Assembly: GCF_026745355.1 (NCBI RefSeq)
Contig: NC_079209.1
Span: 46,597,285-46,661,284 of the forward strand
Source of the DNA: Beta vulgaris subsp. vulgaris
Lineage: Eukaryota; Streptophyta; Magnoliopsida; Caryophyllales; Amaranthaceae
DNA length: 64,000 nt
Reading direction: 5' to 3'
Every line of letters starts with the position of its first letter. The first letter of the stretch is position 1. The position numbers and the translations under genes are program-made. This document shows, one piece after another, positions 1-10,990 of this stretch. The notes beneath the pieces are model-generated. The model was given only the letters and a program-made list of their open reading frames with translations. It was not told the DNA's origin and did no database searches.

Positions 1-327
1 CTCCCTCCCTTTTTCCATAGTAGTAGGTAGAATTTGAGAGCAGAAAGCAGTTGATAGTTTTTTTAATTTGAAAGTGAGTAGTGTTTTTTTCAAGGGGTTT
101 TCTGAAAGAGGGAAAACGAGTAGTTGATAGTTGATAATGATGCACAAGTAGAAATACCCCCAAAGTTTACTGATAGTACATAATAATTATAAATTACAAC
201 AACGTAAATATTTACATATACTATCATTTGGAGTACCAGAACATAATACACATACAGCCTTGTTCTACTCATGCCAGATCACATCAGTTAAGGGAATATA
301 CAGGGTGAAAGAGTAACAAGGTATCAC
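1..327. other. Left-edge segment, intron of the ALE2-like gene
   Basis: This follows the exon-10 donor. The minus strand has a possible TTTCAG acceptor at about 105, but the sequence after it has no similarity to the kinase linker, so it is treated as intron. Confidence 0.55.
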
Positions 328-621
328 CTGATGATCTTGCAAGTGAAGGGAGAACACGTGGATTTTGTGCTGGTTGAGGATCAGTCTTTGTGTGCCGGAA
401 TACCAAAACCCAAGCAATAGAACAACAGATTAACACACCAAGAACAGCTGAAAAAACTATAGCACCAATAACAATGCCATTAAGTCTGTGCTTATGCCTC
501 TGTTTTGTCACATCAACTCCTAGAGGATGCACTTTACTCTGGTTAGGGTCTTGAACAGAATAAGGCATGCCATTAATTACAGCAATGTCAGCAGGAGCCA
601 TAGGTGGAGAGGGAGGAAGAC
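328..621 (-). CDS. ALE2: Exon 10 of the ALE2-like gene: juxtamembrane, TM span, start of cytoplasmic linker
   Basis: The exon encodes LPPSPPMAPADIAVINGMPY, a basic stretch (KQRHKHR), then a single hydrophobic span beginning LNGIVIGAIVFSAVLGVLIC and ending WVLVF, then RHTKTD and a Ser-rich linker ending LARSSG. The donor is at 326-327. The next exon should begin the kinase N-lobe. The remaining 327 bases to the left edge hold no convincing continuation, so the next exon is off-window. Confidence 0.9.
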
Positions 622-3600
622 CTACAATTTCCAAAGAAAATATAATGGTACAATAATCAATGATCTTTGTCATGAAAATAAACAAAGTTTGACTCTTTTC
701 TCCCATTTCAAACATTTTACCTTCTCTAGAGAAAAAGGAGAAGATTTCCAGAGGACTCAAGCAATAAGGTAATACCTGGATAACGGACGTACAATATGTC
801 ATAATCGCCAAAAATGGATTTGTCTATTACCACCTGCTTGTGCCAGAATCTCTGAAATGTCAGAAATGCTGTGATGTTGTCAAATTTCTGGTTAAGTGGT
901 ACCAAGTTAACCAGGACAATAGTTTTTTCTGAGTCCTGGCTTGCAGCATTAGCTCCCATTACACGAACTTGACTTTGTTTCATAAACACCCCGGCTGCAA
1001 TTTCCTTGGCCAACTCCGTTACCAATGGGAAAAAAGTATACAAAGCCACGCTAAGGCGTAGCCCAACTTGCATTGGCCAGACACAACCACAGGGTGATCC
1101 TGGAGGCGTATTTGTAAAAGGCTCGGGGCATGTAAGGTATGCACAATCTACAAATTCAATTAACCTGTGTTGGATATGCATATAAACAGAAGAGATGTAG
1201 AAAAATATAAGATAGACAAGATTAGGCTCTTATGGACCTTCATTGGGGGGTGGAGGCGGTAATGAACGAATTGCTGGTGCAAGAGGTCTCTTTTTGTTCC
1301 TTGTTGAAGACCCAGAAGGAGAAATTTTAGGAGAGAGAAAGGGAACTTGCAAAAGGAAAGATTATTCACAATAAATAAGCCATCTCTATACAGATATTGA
1401 AACTTTAGATGCATCTCAAGAAGTGTTTTACTTACTTCCAGAAGAGCCAGGTGGAGCCCTCGGGAGAGGTGAAGGTGCAGGAGAAACTTCAGCAATTTCT
1501 GGGGGAGATGGTAGAGGAGGTGTAGCTGTTGGAGATCCTGACAAAACAATTAAAGACAACGTATTATGGTATAGATACTAATTGGCAACATGTGATGATG
1601 TTTTTATCGAACCATTGTTAAATGATTTAGGAGCTTTTATAGTGTCTTTCGATAAGGGAATTTGGAGGGAAAAAGGAGGGAAGCGAGAGGTAGGATCCAT
1701 TTTCCCTTTTACAGATTCAGAATGGGGAAAGGGAAAAGGAGGGAAGGGAGAGGTAGGATCCATTTTCCCTTATACGGATACAGAATGGGGAAAGGGAAGG
1801 ACAGAAAAATAGAGGAATCCATTTTTATTCCCATTTTAATGAAGTACATCCTTCCAGTGCTGGGAAGATTTGAAAGAAAAATGTCAGTCTACTCTTTCCC
1901 TCCCCTCCATTCCGTTCCTCTACCATCTCCTTTTTACCCCTCCCCTTCCATCCACCATAATTATTCTGACATTGTTAGCGGATAAGGGCTTTCACCTTGA
2001 CCTTCAGAAAAAATGTACCTAGAACTCCACCTCAAAAGAAAGAGATAGCATTGATAACTAAGATAACATATTTTAAATGTCTCAACAACAAATGTGAAAC
2101 CTTGATGATTTCAAGCTAGTGGAGGAGATAGAATGAAGATGCAACAGGATCTTCCATCTATCTCTTAGGTAATGGTGCTTATGGATTGAGGTTTATGGAG
2201 ATGGTGCTGGCCACTGAAAAATGAGATCCATATCATGGCGCAAGTCAGAGGATAAGCATGAATGGTAACAACTAAATGACCTATATCTAGGCATATTGCC
2301 ATATTCATTAATGGAGCTATATAAGACGGCTACACAAAAATGCTTGAAATGTGGTTTTGACAGACTTCCTTAGTAGTAAAGTATCGGACACTGAGCTTCT
2401 TACAAGGAGATGAATATGTCAGATGATTTGAGATTCGTGAATCAAAAGATATATTCACAAACGTAGCTAGGTTTGTGAAGTGTTTAGTTCATGTATAATC
2501 AAGATTGTCGTAGTCTTAATTACTTGCAATATTAATCACTACATGTCTACATGTAGTAACTTACCACTCTCACATATCTACTTTTTCACATGGTATCAAG
2601 GACTACTTGTCTTTACTTGGTCTATGGCCTTATATTTGTGCACTACCCGTATGTAAATATGAATGGAGGAAGTATGTAGGTAATGAAGTGATCCAGGGCA
2701 CCGAAGAAATCAAGAAAATCATGTGAAACACGAATTAAAATTACAACTAAGTTGTATTCTAGGAACTCTATTAAACCCAAAGGCGTTGCATCTCCACCAT
2801 AGTTAGTTCCATTTTATTTAGCCCATATGTGCAATAAGTCATCTGCTTCTCATCCATAGTCACTTTCTTACACAAGTATAAAACAATTTTATGATGTATG
2901 TTCCTAGCCTCCTATAATTGGTTTCAAAACTTGGTCAGAGAAAGCTATGCCTTTATTCCAACATAAAGAATAAAACCAACCGAACAGTACCTTTAACTGG
3001 AGAACGAGGTGTAGAATGATAAGATCTATTGTTTGCAGGAGACACTCTGAAGGAGAATGGGGCAGGAGCAGTCGCATTGTGACTCTCAACTTTGGGCTCT
3101 GCAGGAGCTTAGCAAGGAGATAATCCCACAAAACAAGGAGCAGATTTTTTAGTCTAGGAGACAAATCATTCTTTATCACAAAAATGTACATATCATCATA
3201 TTCTTACCATGATATGGTGAAATGTTGTTCCTTGGTGATTGATCTGGTGCTCTACCTGGCGGTGCCATCGATCCACGAATAGGGTCATTGCTTGAAGGTG
3301 AAATGGATGAAGGAGTGGTATGAGGCTCTATAACATGTTCAAACCCAAAGAAAATTTAGATACTGGGTCAATGAATAGTATTGGTCAATGCGTGCAAATC
3401 CAATGAACATACATATTAACTTCAAAGTGCGGAAGCAACACGGAGCACAGTTAAGCTAGAACCCTACACATGACCACTGTAAATTCCTGTCATGGATGGT
3501 AAAAGGTCAAAGAGAAAACCCCCGCAGCAACCCCTAAACAAAGTAATTATGAATGTTGAGGAACAAATCTCCTTCACATTCTAGAATAAAATGGATAGTC

Positions 3601-6600
3601 TCATATCTGTTTCAGTGTAGCATATAATTAGAGTATATACTAAGGCTAGATACCTTCACTCCACCTCATATAAGGCTACGTTTCAGACTTTTTTAATTGG
3701 TGTTTGCTTCAACTCCCCCCAACCCCTTCGAAACAGTAATCAAGAAAACAATACCGAAGTGGCTTAAGAGTGAATTATTTATCTGGGATGGAAAGAGATT
3801 TTACTTCACTGTATTAATGATAGCACATTCATATAAGTGAATAACATTGGCTCCTACCTGAAAGAGTCACCAAAAACTGATGGCGTACCTGAAGCATTTG
3901 ATCTGAAGATAGGAGCATGCTTTGGTGCTTCTATTTGTTGAGAACTAGGAGGGTGGGATCTTGGGGTAGCTTGGTGGACAGGTGGTGCACCTTCTGGCGG
4001 TGTTCTTGAAGAAGGTGATGCCTCTGCAATAAAGGCAGAAACACATATAAGTTATAATAATCGAGAATTAGAATGCAGTGATCTGCAGCTTTTAACGTGT
4101 GCTGACATACTTGGAGAAGATAGTGATGGTGGAGGAGCCCCTTTCTGTGTTTCTTTTCTTTGAGAAGAATGAGGGGGTGCAACAGGAACAGTTTGATGCA
4201 TTGCTGGAGATGGTGGAACAAAGGAATCAGAGGGTGGGGGGGAAGATAAAGGATGGGATGGAATTACTGGAGAAGCTGGAGCGAGGGGAGGAGTCAATAA
4301 AGGGAATGGAGGAGAAGCGGAAGGTGGAATTGCTCCATGTAGAATGGATGAACGTGGAGGGGATATGTGAGGTAACTGTACAGGTGGTGGTGTAGACAGA
4401 GCATGAGGTGGGACTGGTTGAGACAGGGGAGATGAGGCATGTGATGGCATAGGAGGTAAAAGTGTAGCTGAAGCACGGGGCGGAGCAGCTGGGGGAGGTA
4501 AAGGTAAAACTGGTGGAGGCACCATCAATGGTGGCAGAGCAGCTGGGGGTGTTAAAGGTAAATCTGGTGAGGGCATCATCAAAGGTGGTGCAACAGCTGG
4601 GGGAGGTAAAGGTAAATTTGGTGGAGGCACCATCAAAGGAGGCGGAGCAGTTAGGGGAGGTAAAGGTATATCTGGTGGAGGCACCATGAAAGGTGGCGAA
4701 ACCGAAGCATTTGAAGAACCCTCAGAAGTTGGAGGAGCGGCAGGTGGTGGGACCAATTGAGGTGGAGGAGAAAATACAACTGGTGGAACCAGTTCAGGTG
4801 GGGGTGCCGAAGCAGCTGGTGGCTCAGGAGGGGATGGTGAAGGTAAGTTTGTTGGGGGATCTGGGGTAGGGGGAGCCATCAGAGGCGGCAGAAGTGAAGC
4901 ATTTGGTGGCTTAGGAGGGGATGTTGAAGGTAAACTTGTTGGGGGATCTGGGCTAGGGGGAGCCGTTAAAGGGGGTAGAAGTGAAGCATTTGAAGGCACT
5001 ATAGAAGTTGGAGGAGGGGCAGGAGGCACCAGTTGAGGCAGAGGAGATGATGCACTTAGGGGAGCAGGAGGAGATGGCATGTCAAAAGGATGTGGTGACA
5101 TTACAGGGGGTAGCAAAGGAAGAACTGGTGGTGCCTGTGCAGGAGGTGTTAGAATCAATCCTCGTGGTGGCTCTGCAACAGGCAATGTGGGCTTAGAATC
5201 CGGTGGCTTTGCAGCCACTGGAAGAGCTGGCCTATGAGGAGGCTCAGCAACTGGTGACTGAGATGAAGCATGTGACGGGACCAAAACAGCTGGTGGAGCT
5301 TTAAAAATTGGGGCCTCAGCACTAGGAGTAGGAGGGGCCTGCATGGTTGAAGAAGGTGATAGAGTCAATCCTCGTGGTGACTCTGCAACAGGCAATGTGG
5401 GCTTAGAATCCGGTGGCTTTGCAGCCACTGGAAGAGCTGGCCTATGAGGAGGCTCAGCAACTGGTGACTGAGATGAAGCATGTGACGGGACCAAAACAGC
5501 TGGTGGAGCTTTAAAAATTGGGGCCTCAGCACTAGGAGTAGGAGGGGCCTGCATGGTTGAAGAAGGTGATAGAGTCAATCCTCGTGGTGACTCTGCAACA
5601 GGCAATGTGGGCTTAGAATCCGGTGGCTTTGCAGCCACTGGAAGAGCTGGCCTATGAGGAGGCGCAACAACTGGCGACTGCGGTGAAGGATGTGGCGGGA
5701 CCAAAACAGCTGGTGGAGTTGCAAAAATTGGGGACTCAGCAGCAGGAATAGGAGGGGGCTGCATGGTTGAAGAAGGTGATAGAGTCATTCCTCGTGGTGG
5801 CTCTGAAACAGGCAATGAAGGCTTAGTATCTGGTGGCTTTGCAGCCAGTGGAAAAGCCGGACTATGAGGAGGCTCAACAGCTGGCGGCTGAGCTGAAGTA
5901 TGTGATGGGACCAGAGCTGTTGGAGGAGTTCGTGGAGCCTTTGGTGGCTCTACGATTGGCAGTTGAGCTGGTGGGACAGCTGAAGCATACGGTGGCTCAG
6001 CAGACGGTGTTATAGTTGAATTATATAATGGCTTAGCACTGGGAGGTGGAGTTGTATAGTGTGGTGGTTCAGCAACTGGTAAAGGCGGTGCTGAATCATG
6101 TGATAACACAATTACAGGAGGCGGAGTCAAATCATGCTGAGCCTTTGTCACAGGAAACGAAGAATAATTTGGTGATTCTGCAGATGTTGGTGGAGCTGAA
6201 CCATGAGCAATTTGTGGTGCAGCAATATCATGGTGTGATGGCAGCGTAGCTGATTGTCTTGGTGACAGGAATGGCGGCGGACCTTCAATTATCTGGTGAA
6301 CTGGAGAAGACTTGATTGATGGAGATGCCGTAGGAGGTTGGACAATCGAACCTAAATAATAGATGAGCTACACTGATTAGGTTAAAGTATTCACCTGCGC
6401 AGCAGTAGCATATGATATGAAAAAAATTAACAACTTTACCAGGTCCTCGTTCATATATGGAACTAGGCACCTGTGCTTCTATGGAAGGGATTGGAGATGA
6501 AGACTCCGGTAACAGAGGTTCGCTGAAACCTGCAGACAAGTAAGATCATAGAAGTCAAAATGGCTTTCAAGCTTGCAGACATCCAGTTTTACATTAACTT

Positions 6601-7792
6601 AATATGCCCTTAGGGGGGTCCACAAGAGTTTTAGTTGTAAGAAGCTTGTTCCTTAACCAAATTAGACTAAGCATTATAGTGGTAACAGTAACAAATTCAT
6701 GCGCAGGTTTGCATAGAAACTCGTGTCTCAATGTTCCATGGTAACGCTTGTCCAACCCCAAACTTGAGATATAGAATTCCATCATCATTACTGCTATTTA
6801 GTACCGCATACCAACCAGGCCATAACTGTAAGACTGTTTCCCAAAAAAATTCCAAAATTGGAGATAGTAGAAGGAAGCACAAACCAAAATCCTCAAGAAA
6901 CAAACCATAAAAGGAAATAGGTCCATTAACTTCAATTTTCTGATCTGAGATCTTTGTTTCACTTATGCTAAAAAACAGCAGCGACATAACTCATGATACT
7001 AAGATACTCCCTAATGCACTATAGGAAGAGAGGACTTCTTCAGTGGTCTTCTACTAAGATTCAAGAATCACAGATGGTCAAACTAAATATACCCTTAGGT
7101 TTGCTGGTATTGAACACAATTAATCGATCTCATTTTACCGCATTACATTGTCCAGTATCAAACAAGGATGAATCAGAAACTGAGGCAATTCATCAGGCTA
7201 GAAAAACCACAATATCCCTCAGTGACCGGAGAAGAAGAAGAGAATCAAATTTCACCCACTTCCGGAAATGGAGGGTAGATATGATCCGCCAAAAACCTTA
7301 GAAATGAACGAGAAACAGGGTAACTGTAGAACCCCCAAAAGTAGCTCAAAGCTCACACACAATATTAATACATTTAGAATTTTGCCATTACTTTCAAGCT
7401 TGATCATAATTAAGACCTTACAAATTCTAAAAGAGAGATTACTGTTGCATCAATCCACAAGAAATGACACTAAATTACTGAGCCGCTCCATGGCCACCAT
7501 ATAGACAACATTCAGCATTATGTACATCCCAAATCTTCCAATAATATTAGAAAAACTCCCAAACAAAATGAGCAAAAGATGTAATATAATAGCAGAAAAC
7601 TAAAAGAACAAAACCCAGATGACATTATAGTAAAAGTAGCAATTAAATCACATTTACAAAATCAAAATCTCAAAAAAATGAAAAAACCTGCACATTGGAA
7701 ATTAGAAAATTACCTGAAGATCCTGGAATAACAACAATAGCAATGATGCATAGATTCATCAACTGCCAAGTGACTTGCAGCATCAACCCCAT
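328..7792 (-). CDS. ALE2: ALE2-like receptor-like Ser/Thr kinase, ectodomain and TM exons (kinase part off the left edge)
   Basis: Plasma-membrane receptor-like kinase of the ALE2 group (Arabidopsis ALE2 acts in epidermis and cuticle development). Ten exons were read by splice sites and frame: 7714-7792, 6440-6529, 4111-6351, 3889-4023, 3208-3327, 2991-3098, 1436-1537, 1238-1345, 776-1147 and 328-621, together 1216 codons plus one base. Residues 1-26 form a hydrophobic signal peptide (MGLMLQVTWQ...). Residues about 57-990 are proline-rich. Exon 9 (residues 995-1118) is the conserved family domain with TPPGSPCGCVWPMQVGL and ends FGDYDILYVRYPG. Exon 10 has one membrane span near residues 1165-1193 followed by a basic stop-transfer region. 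Every visible intron is phase 1. The kinase exons must lie left of position 1. The visible part alone is longer than Arabidopsis ALE2 (about 740 residues), and from memory it better resembles the longer At5g56890. The first ATG that opens the frame is at 7792. Confidence 0.88.
776..1147 (-). CDS. ALE2: Exon 9 of the ALE2-like gene: conserved cysteine-containing ectodomain
   Basis: This 372-nt exon carries the part of the ectodomain shared across ALE2-like kinases, starting DCAYLTCPEPF and running through GSPCGCVWPM, SVALYTFFPLV, MKQSQVRVMGANA and FDNITAFLTFQRFWHKQ to YVRYPG. The acceptor AG is at 1148-1149 and the donor GT at 774-775, both phase 1. This is the strongest evidence for the gene's identity. 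The five cysteines near its start are presumably in disulfides on the cell exterior. Confidence 0.92.
1538..2990 (-). other. Intron 6 of the ALE2-like gene, with a local duplication and a copia relic
   Basis: This 1453-bp intron has no coding content. At 1671-1733 and 1734-1796 are two adjacent 63-bp copies, each with GGATCC and a G/A-rich body. Near 2581-2600 a terminal-looking TTTTTCACA followed by TGGTATCAAG resembles the LTR end and initiator-Met primer-binding site of a copia element. Short plus-strand ORFs in the duplication have no recognisable product. Confidence 0.6.
1671..1796. repeat. Two-copy 63-bp tandem duplication in an intron
   Basis: The copies at 1671-1733 and 1734-1796 share GAGGTAGGATCCATTTTCCC and GAATGGGGAAAGGGAA, with a few substitutions between them. 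The repeat is purine-rich on the plus strand and pyrimidine-rich in the sense of the gene. Confidence 0.85.
4111..6351 (-). CDS. ALE2: Exon 3 of the ALE2-like gene: giant proline-rich extracellular exon
   Basis: A single 2241-nt exon encodes about 747 residues made largely of Pro, Ser, Ala, Leu and Val in PPAxxP-type motifs, as in cell-wall-interacting extensin-like ectodomains. The coding frame is open throughout, from the acceptor at 6352-6353 to the donor at 4109-4110. It contains two tandem-repeat arrays (18-residue and 70-residue units, listed separately). The complementary strand also has long open frames, but these are shadows of the repeats. Length probably varies between alleles, because two units are almost identical. 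Confidence 0.85.
4501..4716 (-). repeat. Four 54-bp (18-residue) tandem repeats in ALE2-like exon 3
   Basis: Units begin at 4501, 4555, 4609 and 4663 with exact 54-base spacing. On the coding strand each encodes a variant of PPLMVPPPNLPLPPPA. They are more diverged from one another than the 210-bp units, so this array is older. Confidence 0.88.
5161..5790 (-). repeat. Three 210-bp (70-residue) tandem repeats in ALE2-like exon 3
   Basis: Units start at 5161, 5371 and 5581. The first two differ at one visible base in 210. The third matches them for roughly the first 80 bases and then diverges. A fourth, weaker copy follows from 5791. Each unit encodes a 70-residue proline-rich block including LPVAAKPPDSKPTLPVAESP. 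210 is a multiple of three, so copy-number change keeps the frame. The near identity implies a very recent duplication or gene conversion. Confidence 0.95.
6530..7713 (-). other. Intron 1 of the ALE2-like gene
   Basis: A 1184-bp phase-1 intron separates the signal-peptide exon from exon 2. The donor is GTAATTTT (minus strand) and the acceptor is preceded by a TCTGCAG tract. Several short ORFs on both strands have no recognisable similarity. No coding content or transposon ends were seen. Confidence 0.65.
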
Positions 7793-7797
7793 CCCAT
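7783..7797 (-). promoter_or_regulatory. Overlapping out-of-frame upstream ATG (4-codon uORF) at the ALE2-like start
   Basis: The minus strand reads ATGGGATGGGGTTGATG. The first ATG (7795-7797) opens only Met-Gly-Trp-Gly before TGA. The second ATG (7790-7792) lies inside that uORF in another frame and begins the signal peptide. Ribosomes must skip the first ATG or terminate and step back, so this short overlap could lower or tune translation. Confidence 0.6.
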
Positions 7798-9030
7798 GAA
7801 GTAGTGTCAAAATTCCAATCACTGAATTCCAACTTTATCAATCATAGAAAACTATATAGTACTAACACATAATTAAATCTCTAATCAAGTACAGAACAAA
7901 ATAACCCACAAAAAAAAAAAAGGAGGGTGTCTTTATGCAAAATCACAGAACACCCAGTAACCCAGATATTGCAGTAATGCTCAAGCAATAAGAATCTAAT
8001 CTACAGAAAACCCAAAAATCAAGCAATCTTTTTATTTATTTTTTTGCTTTAATTTTTGCCCACTTCCTTTTTTTCTGCAACTCAGAATATGAGCACTCTA
8101 AAGCTGGCGAAAGCTCAGAGCTTTGCTTGCCATAGAACCGTTTTCTACTGTCAATAGTTATGAAATAATACACAATAACTGACAAAATTAATAAAAATTA
8201 ATACACTCTGGTATACTAATTGTATCTAGTACAGTAGATTAAAAAAGAGATTAATCCCCCATTTCCTTAATTAGAGAGAGAAAGATACAAGAGAAGATTC
8301 TATATAAAAAAAAAAATTATTAAGTATATCAAGTTGGTGAAATATGGAATTATAGTGAAAGTATTGAAAGGTAAAATTTCCACTTGTTGGAGATCAGCCA
8401 AAAGAAGTTTGAAAAAAATATAGATAAAAAATAAGAAAGTGATAGTTTAATGGAGGCTGCTTTGACTCATTACCATGCATTTGTTGGATTGTCAGCAATC
8501 TTGAGATAGTTAAAAGGTGGTCATGTGTCTAACAGGTTTAAGCACGTCATCCTTCTTCATATTCAATCTCTCTCTGATTTGCCTTTTAAGACAAGTGCCC
8601 TACTTTTTTTATTTTTACTTTGTCTTGTGACTCTTAGGACAAAAATTACCTAAAAATCTATAGTATTTTTTTTGTAGGTTTAGAGAGGACACAAGGATAA
8701 TAGATGAAAATTAATCTACGGATCTCATTAAATTGGGAGGAAAGTTCTAATCAATTGAGTTATTATTCACTTTCAATTTATAGTAGTATTTATCTATTAA
8801 TTTGATTTGTTTAATTTGTGGTTCTTCAGTTGCTTGATTGTCTTTTAATCTATCCACTTTTACAATGTATCGGCACTTTGAAATAAATTTATTTTCATCT
8901 TACCTTTAATGTAATGACTTCTTTTTATCTTTTCTTACATAAATCATACATGTAATTTTCTTTTTCCTCGTTTTTCTTACACAAACTGTAAAATGCAAAA
9001 TCTTTCTCTTATCCGCCTTGATTCCGAAGT
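7793..9030. other. 5' leader/promoter region of the ALE2-like gene, no further gene
   Basis: About 360 bp directly upstream of the start, to about 8150, has a moderately GC-richer stretch (8090-8150) consistent with a 5' UTR. Beyond this the DNA is AT-rich with poly-A/T runs. No ORF, TATA box of convincing position or RNA gene was recognised. Confidence 0.4.
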
Positions 9031-9034
9031 TACT

Positions 9035-9390
9035 AATTGAGTAATATATCTAAGGATATTATTGTAATTATTCAATTGGTTGTAATCCTAATTATATCTA
9101 TATCTATATCTATATATATACATGCCTGAACTTCTATATTCGGGGAGGCGTCTCATTATCTTCACATGGTATCAAGAATTTAGATTTATCCTGAAATCCT
9201 AATTAAATTAATTTATCTTTTCACGTGCAATTTTATGTTCAATTTTTCCTCACAACTCCAATCTATGACGATCAATCTCCATGAGTATCACTCCGTTTTC
9301 CACTACCTCGTCTGCTGGTGATTAGTCTAATGCCGCCTAGATCCAAGCTGCTTAGACCACCATTGTTGCCCTACACGTGGCCCAGTGTGC
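9035..9390 (+). mobile_element. Copia LTR end, primer-binding site and gag-start relic
   Basis: An AT-rich stretch with a (TATATC)n microsatellite (9090-9120) leads to a GGGGAGGCGTCTCATT segment, then TTCACA followed by TGGTATCAAGAATTTAG (from 9167). The last matches the first eight bases of the usual initiator-Met primer-binding site. About 110 bp later an ATG in copia-gag-like context (MSITPFSTTSSAG) is followed by stops. The internal region and the second LTR are gone. Confidence 0.5.
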
Positions 9391-10847
9391 TATATTATTG
9401 TATTAGTTATAAAACATTGACATAATAAAAGAGAATGAAGTGAATACTAATGTGAATATATTAAGTTATAAATGAATAACTTTTAAATTTCTTTGTTACT
9501 GGTTTATTAGAAAATTCCAATTAAAATTATAGAAAAAAGAATCAAAAGCCCTATAAGAAAAGAATTAGTTCTTGTTTACGGTAATGCTTGTGCCTATGGA
9601 ATGTATTAGCAAATCCCCTATAAATACTCTTATGCTTTTTACTTTTTTATACAATAACAACTCCTATGTGTTTATCACTCCCTTGCGCTCCCAATTTCAT
9701 CATACATTATGTGTTATGTTGTAAACTATTTATTTCTATTTTTCGAAGACATGAAAAGTTAGTGGTCGTTTAATTGAGAATATGAAGTGCAAGTTTTCAA
9801 AAAATTTAAATGCTTATATAGTTTTATTTCTCGAGAAATTAAAAAAGTCCAAAAAATATGTAAGTTAATTCCTCCATTTTTTTTAAAAAATATAACTTTC
9901 TATCGAATGTCACTCACTACCTTTGTATCAAACAAACAACTCTACAAAGTTTCACAAAATAAAATTCCACTTTCTATGTTTTTTTTTCCTTGTTAGTCAA
10001 ACAAGCACATAATGAGTGCAATGTTGTTGACTTGTTACTCAATTTAGACGTTCTACATTATAGTTTATAATATATTTTCCAGCCTAATACGCCTACAATT
10101 GTGGCCTATATTAACCTCTTTTTCTTTTTTAAATAGTCCATATTAACTAAAGAGTTTATCCAATAATATGTTTAATTGGAAGCTATTTAAAAAGTCCTTA
10201 TTAATTAAAGACTTTATCCAGTAATATGTTTAATTTGAATTTATCTTAATACTTATTGAGCCTTTGGGTCCATTCACGACAAATTCTTGTAAAAGACGAT
10301 TTGATATATAAACCAATCAATTAGTTAAAACAAAAGGTAACCAAACTTACAAACAAACTAGGTAAAAAGTTGGATGCTAGTGCATAAATCTTTAGAAACT
10401 ACATAGCTCTAAAAGAAAAGGTTTGCTCCAATACCAAGAAAAAATTCAAAAATTAAATGATTAACCTGACATAAACCAACCCATTAACCATCCCTAATTG
10501 TTGTAAGTAGTGCAATAACAGCACACTTCCAGCAGAAGAAGATATTTATAGCCTCTTTATTTGGAAGCTACTAACATAATAAAATACATGTTCTGAGCAT
10601 TCATATTATAGGATTCTATTTGATGAACATAAATAAGTTAGAATATGTGGAAACCTTTTCTAAAAATTTGTTTGTAGTGTGATACTGATTACTGACACAT
10701 CATCTAAATAAGATTTGATGTGCAATTTGTAAAAGATTTCTATATTTTTTTTTACTAACTCAATTTTTTCATCTCCCGTATATCACCTTCATCTATTGTT
10801 AAAGTACACTTCCATATTATTTTTTAAAAAGGTTCATCAATATTATA
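9391..10847. other. AT-rich spacer without recognised genes
   Basis: Many stop codons occur in all frames. Two near-parallel segments at about 10130-10180 and 10185-10235 share TTATCCARTAATATGTTTAATT, an old local duplication. Nothing else was recognised. Confidence 0.5.
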
Positions 10848-10990
10848 CTTCCTCTATCCTTAATAGTAATATTTGAGATTTTACGCTTGCTAATATACAA
10901 CTTTAACTATTTATATAATTACTTTTTAGTAAAAATTATAAAAAAATTATATTAAAAGTATATATCAAGATAAATCTAATAAAACCCCAC

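Noticed and set aside
1..105. Possible next exon after a TTTCAG on the minus strand
   Set aside because: The open frame is Lys/Leu/Thr-rich and low complexity, and does not resemble the kinase linker or N-lobe.
1582..1985. Plus-strand ORFs spanning the 63-bp duplication
   Set aside because: They lie within an intron of the ALE2-like gene, are low complexity, and show no similarity.
4099..6249. Plus-strand ORFs opposite the proline-rich exon
   Set aside because: They are complements of the tandem proline codons; the minus strand has correct splicing and conserved neighbours.
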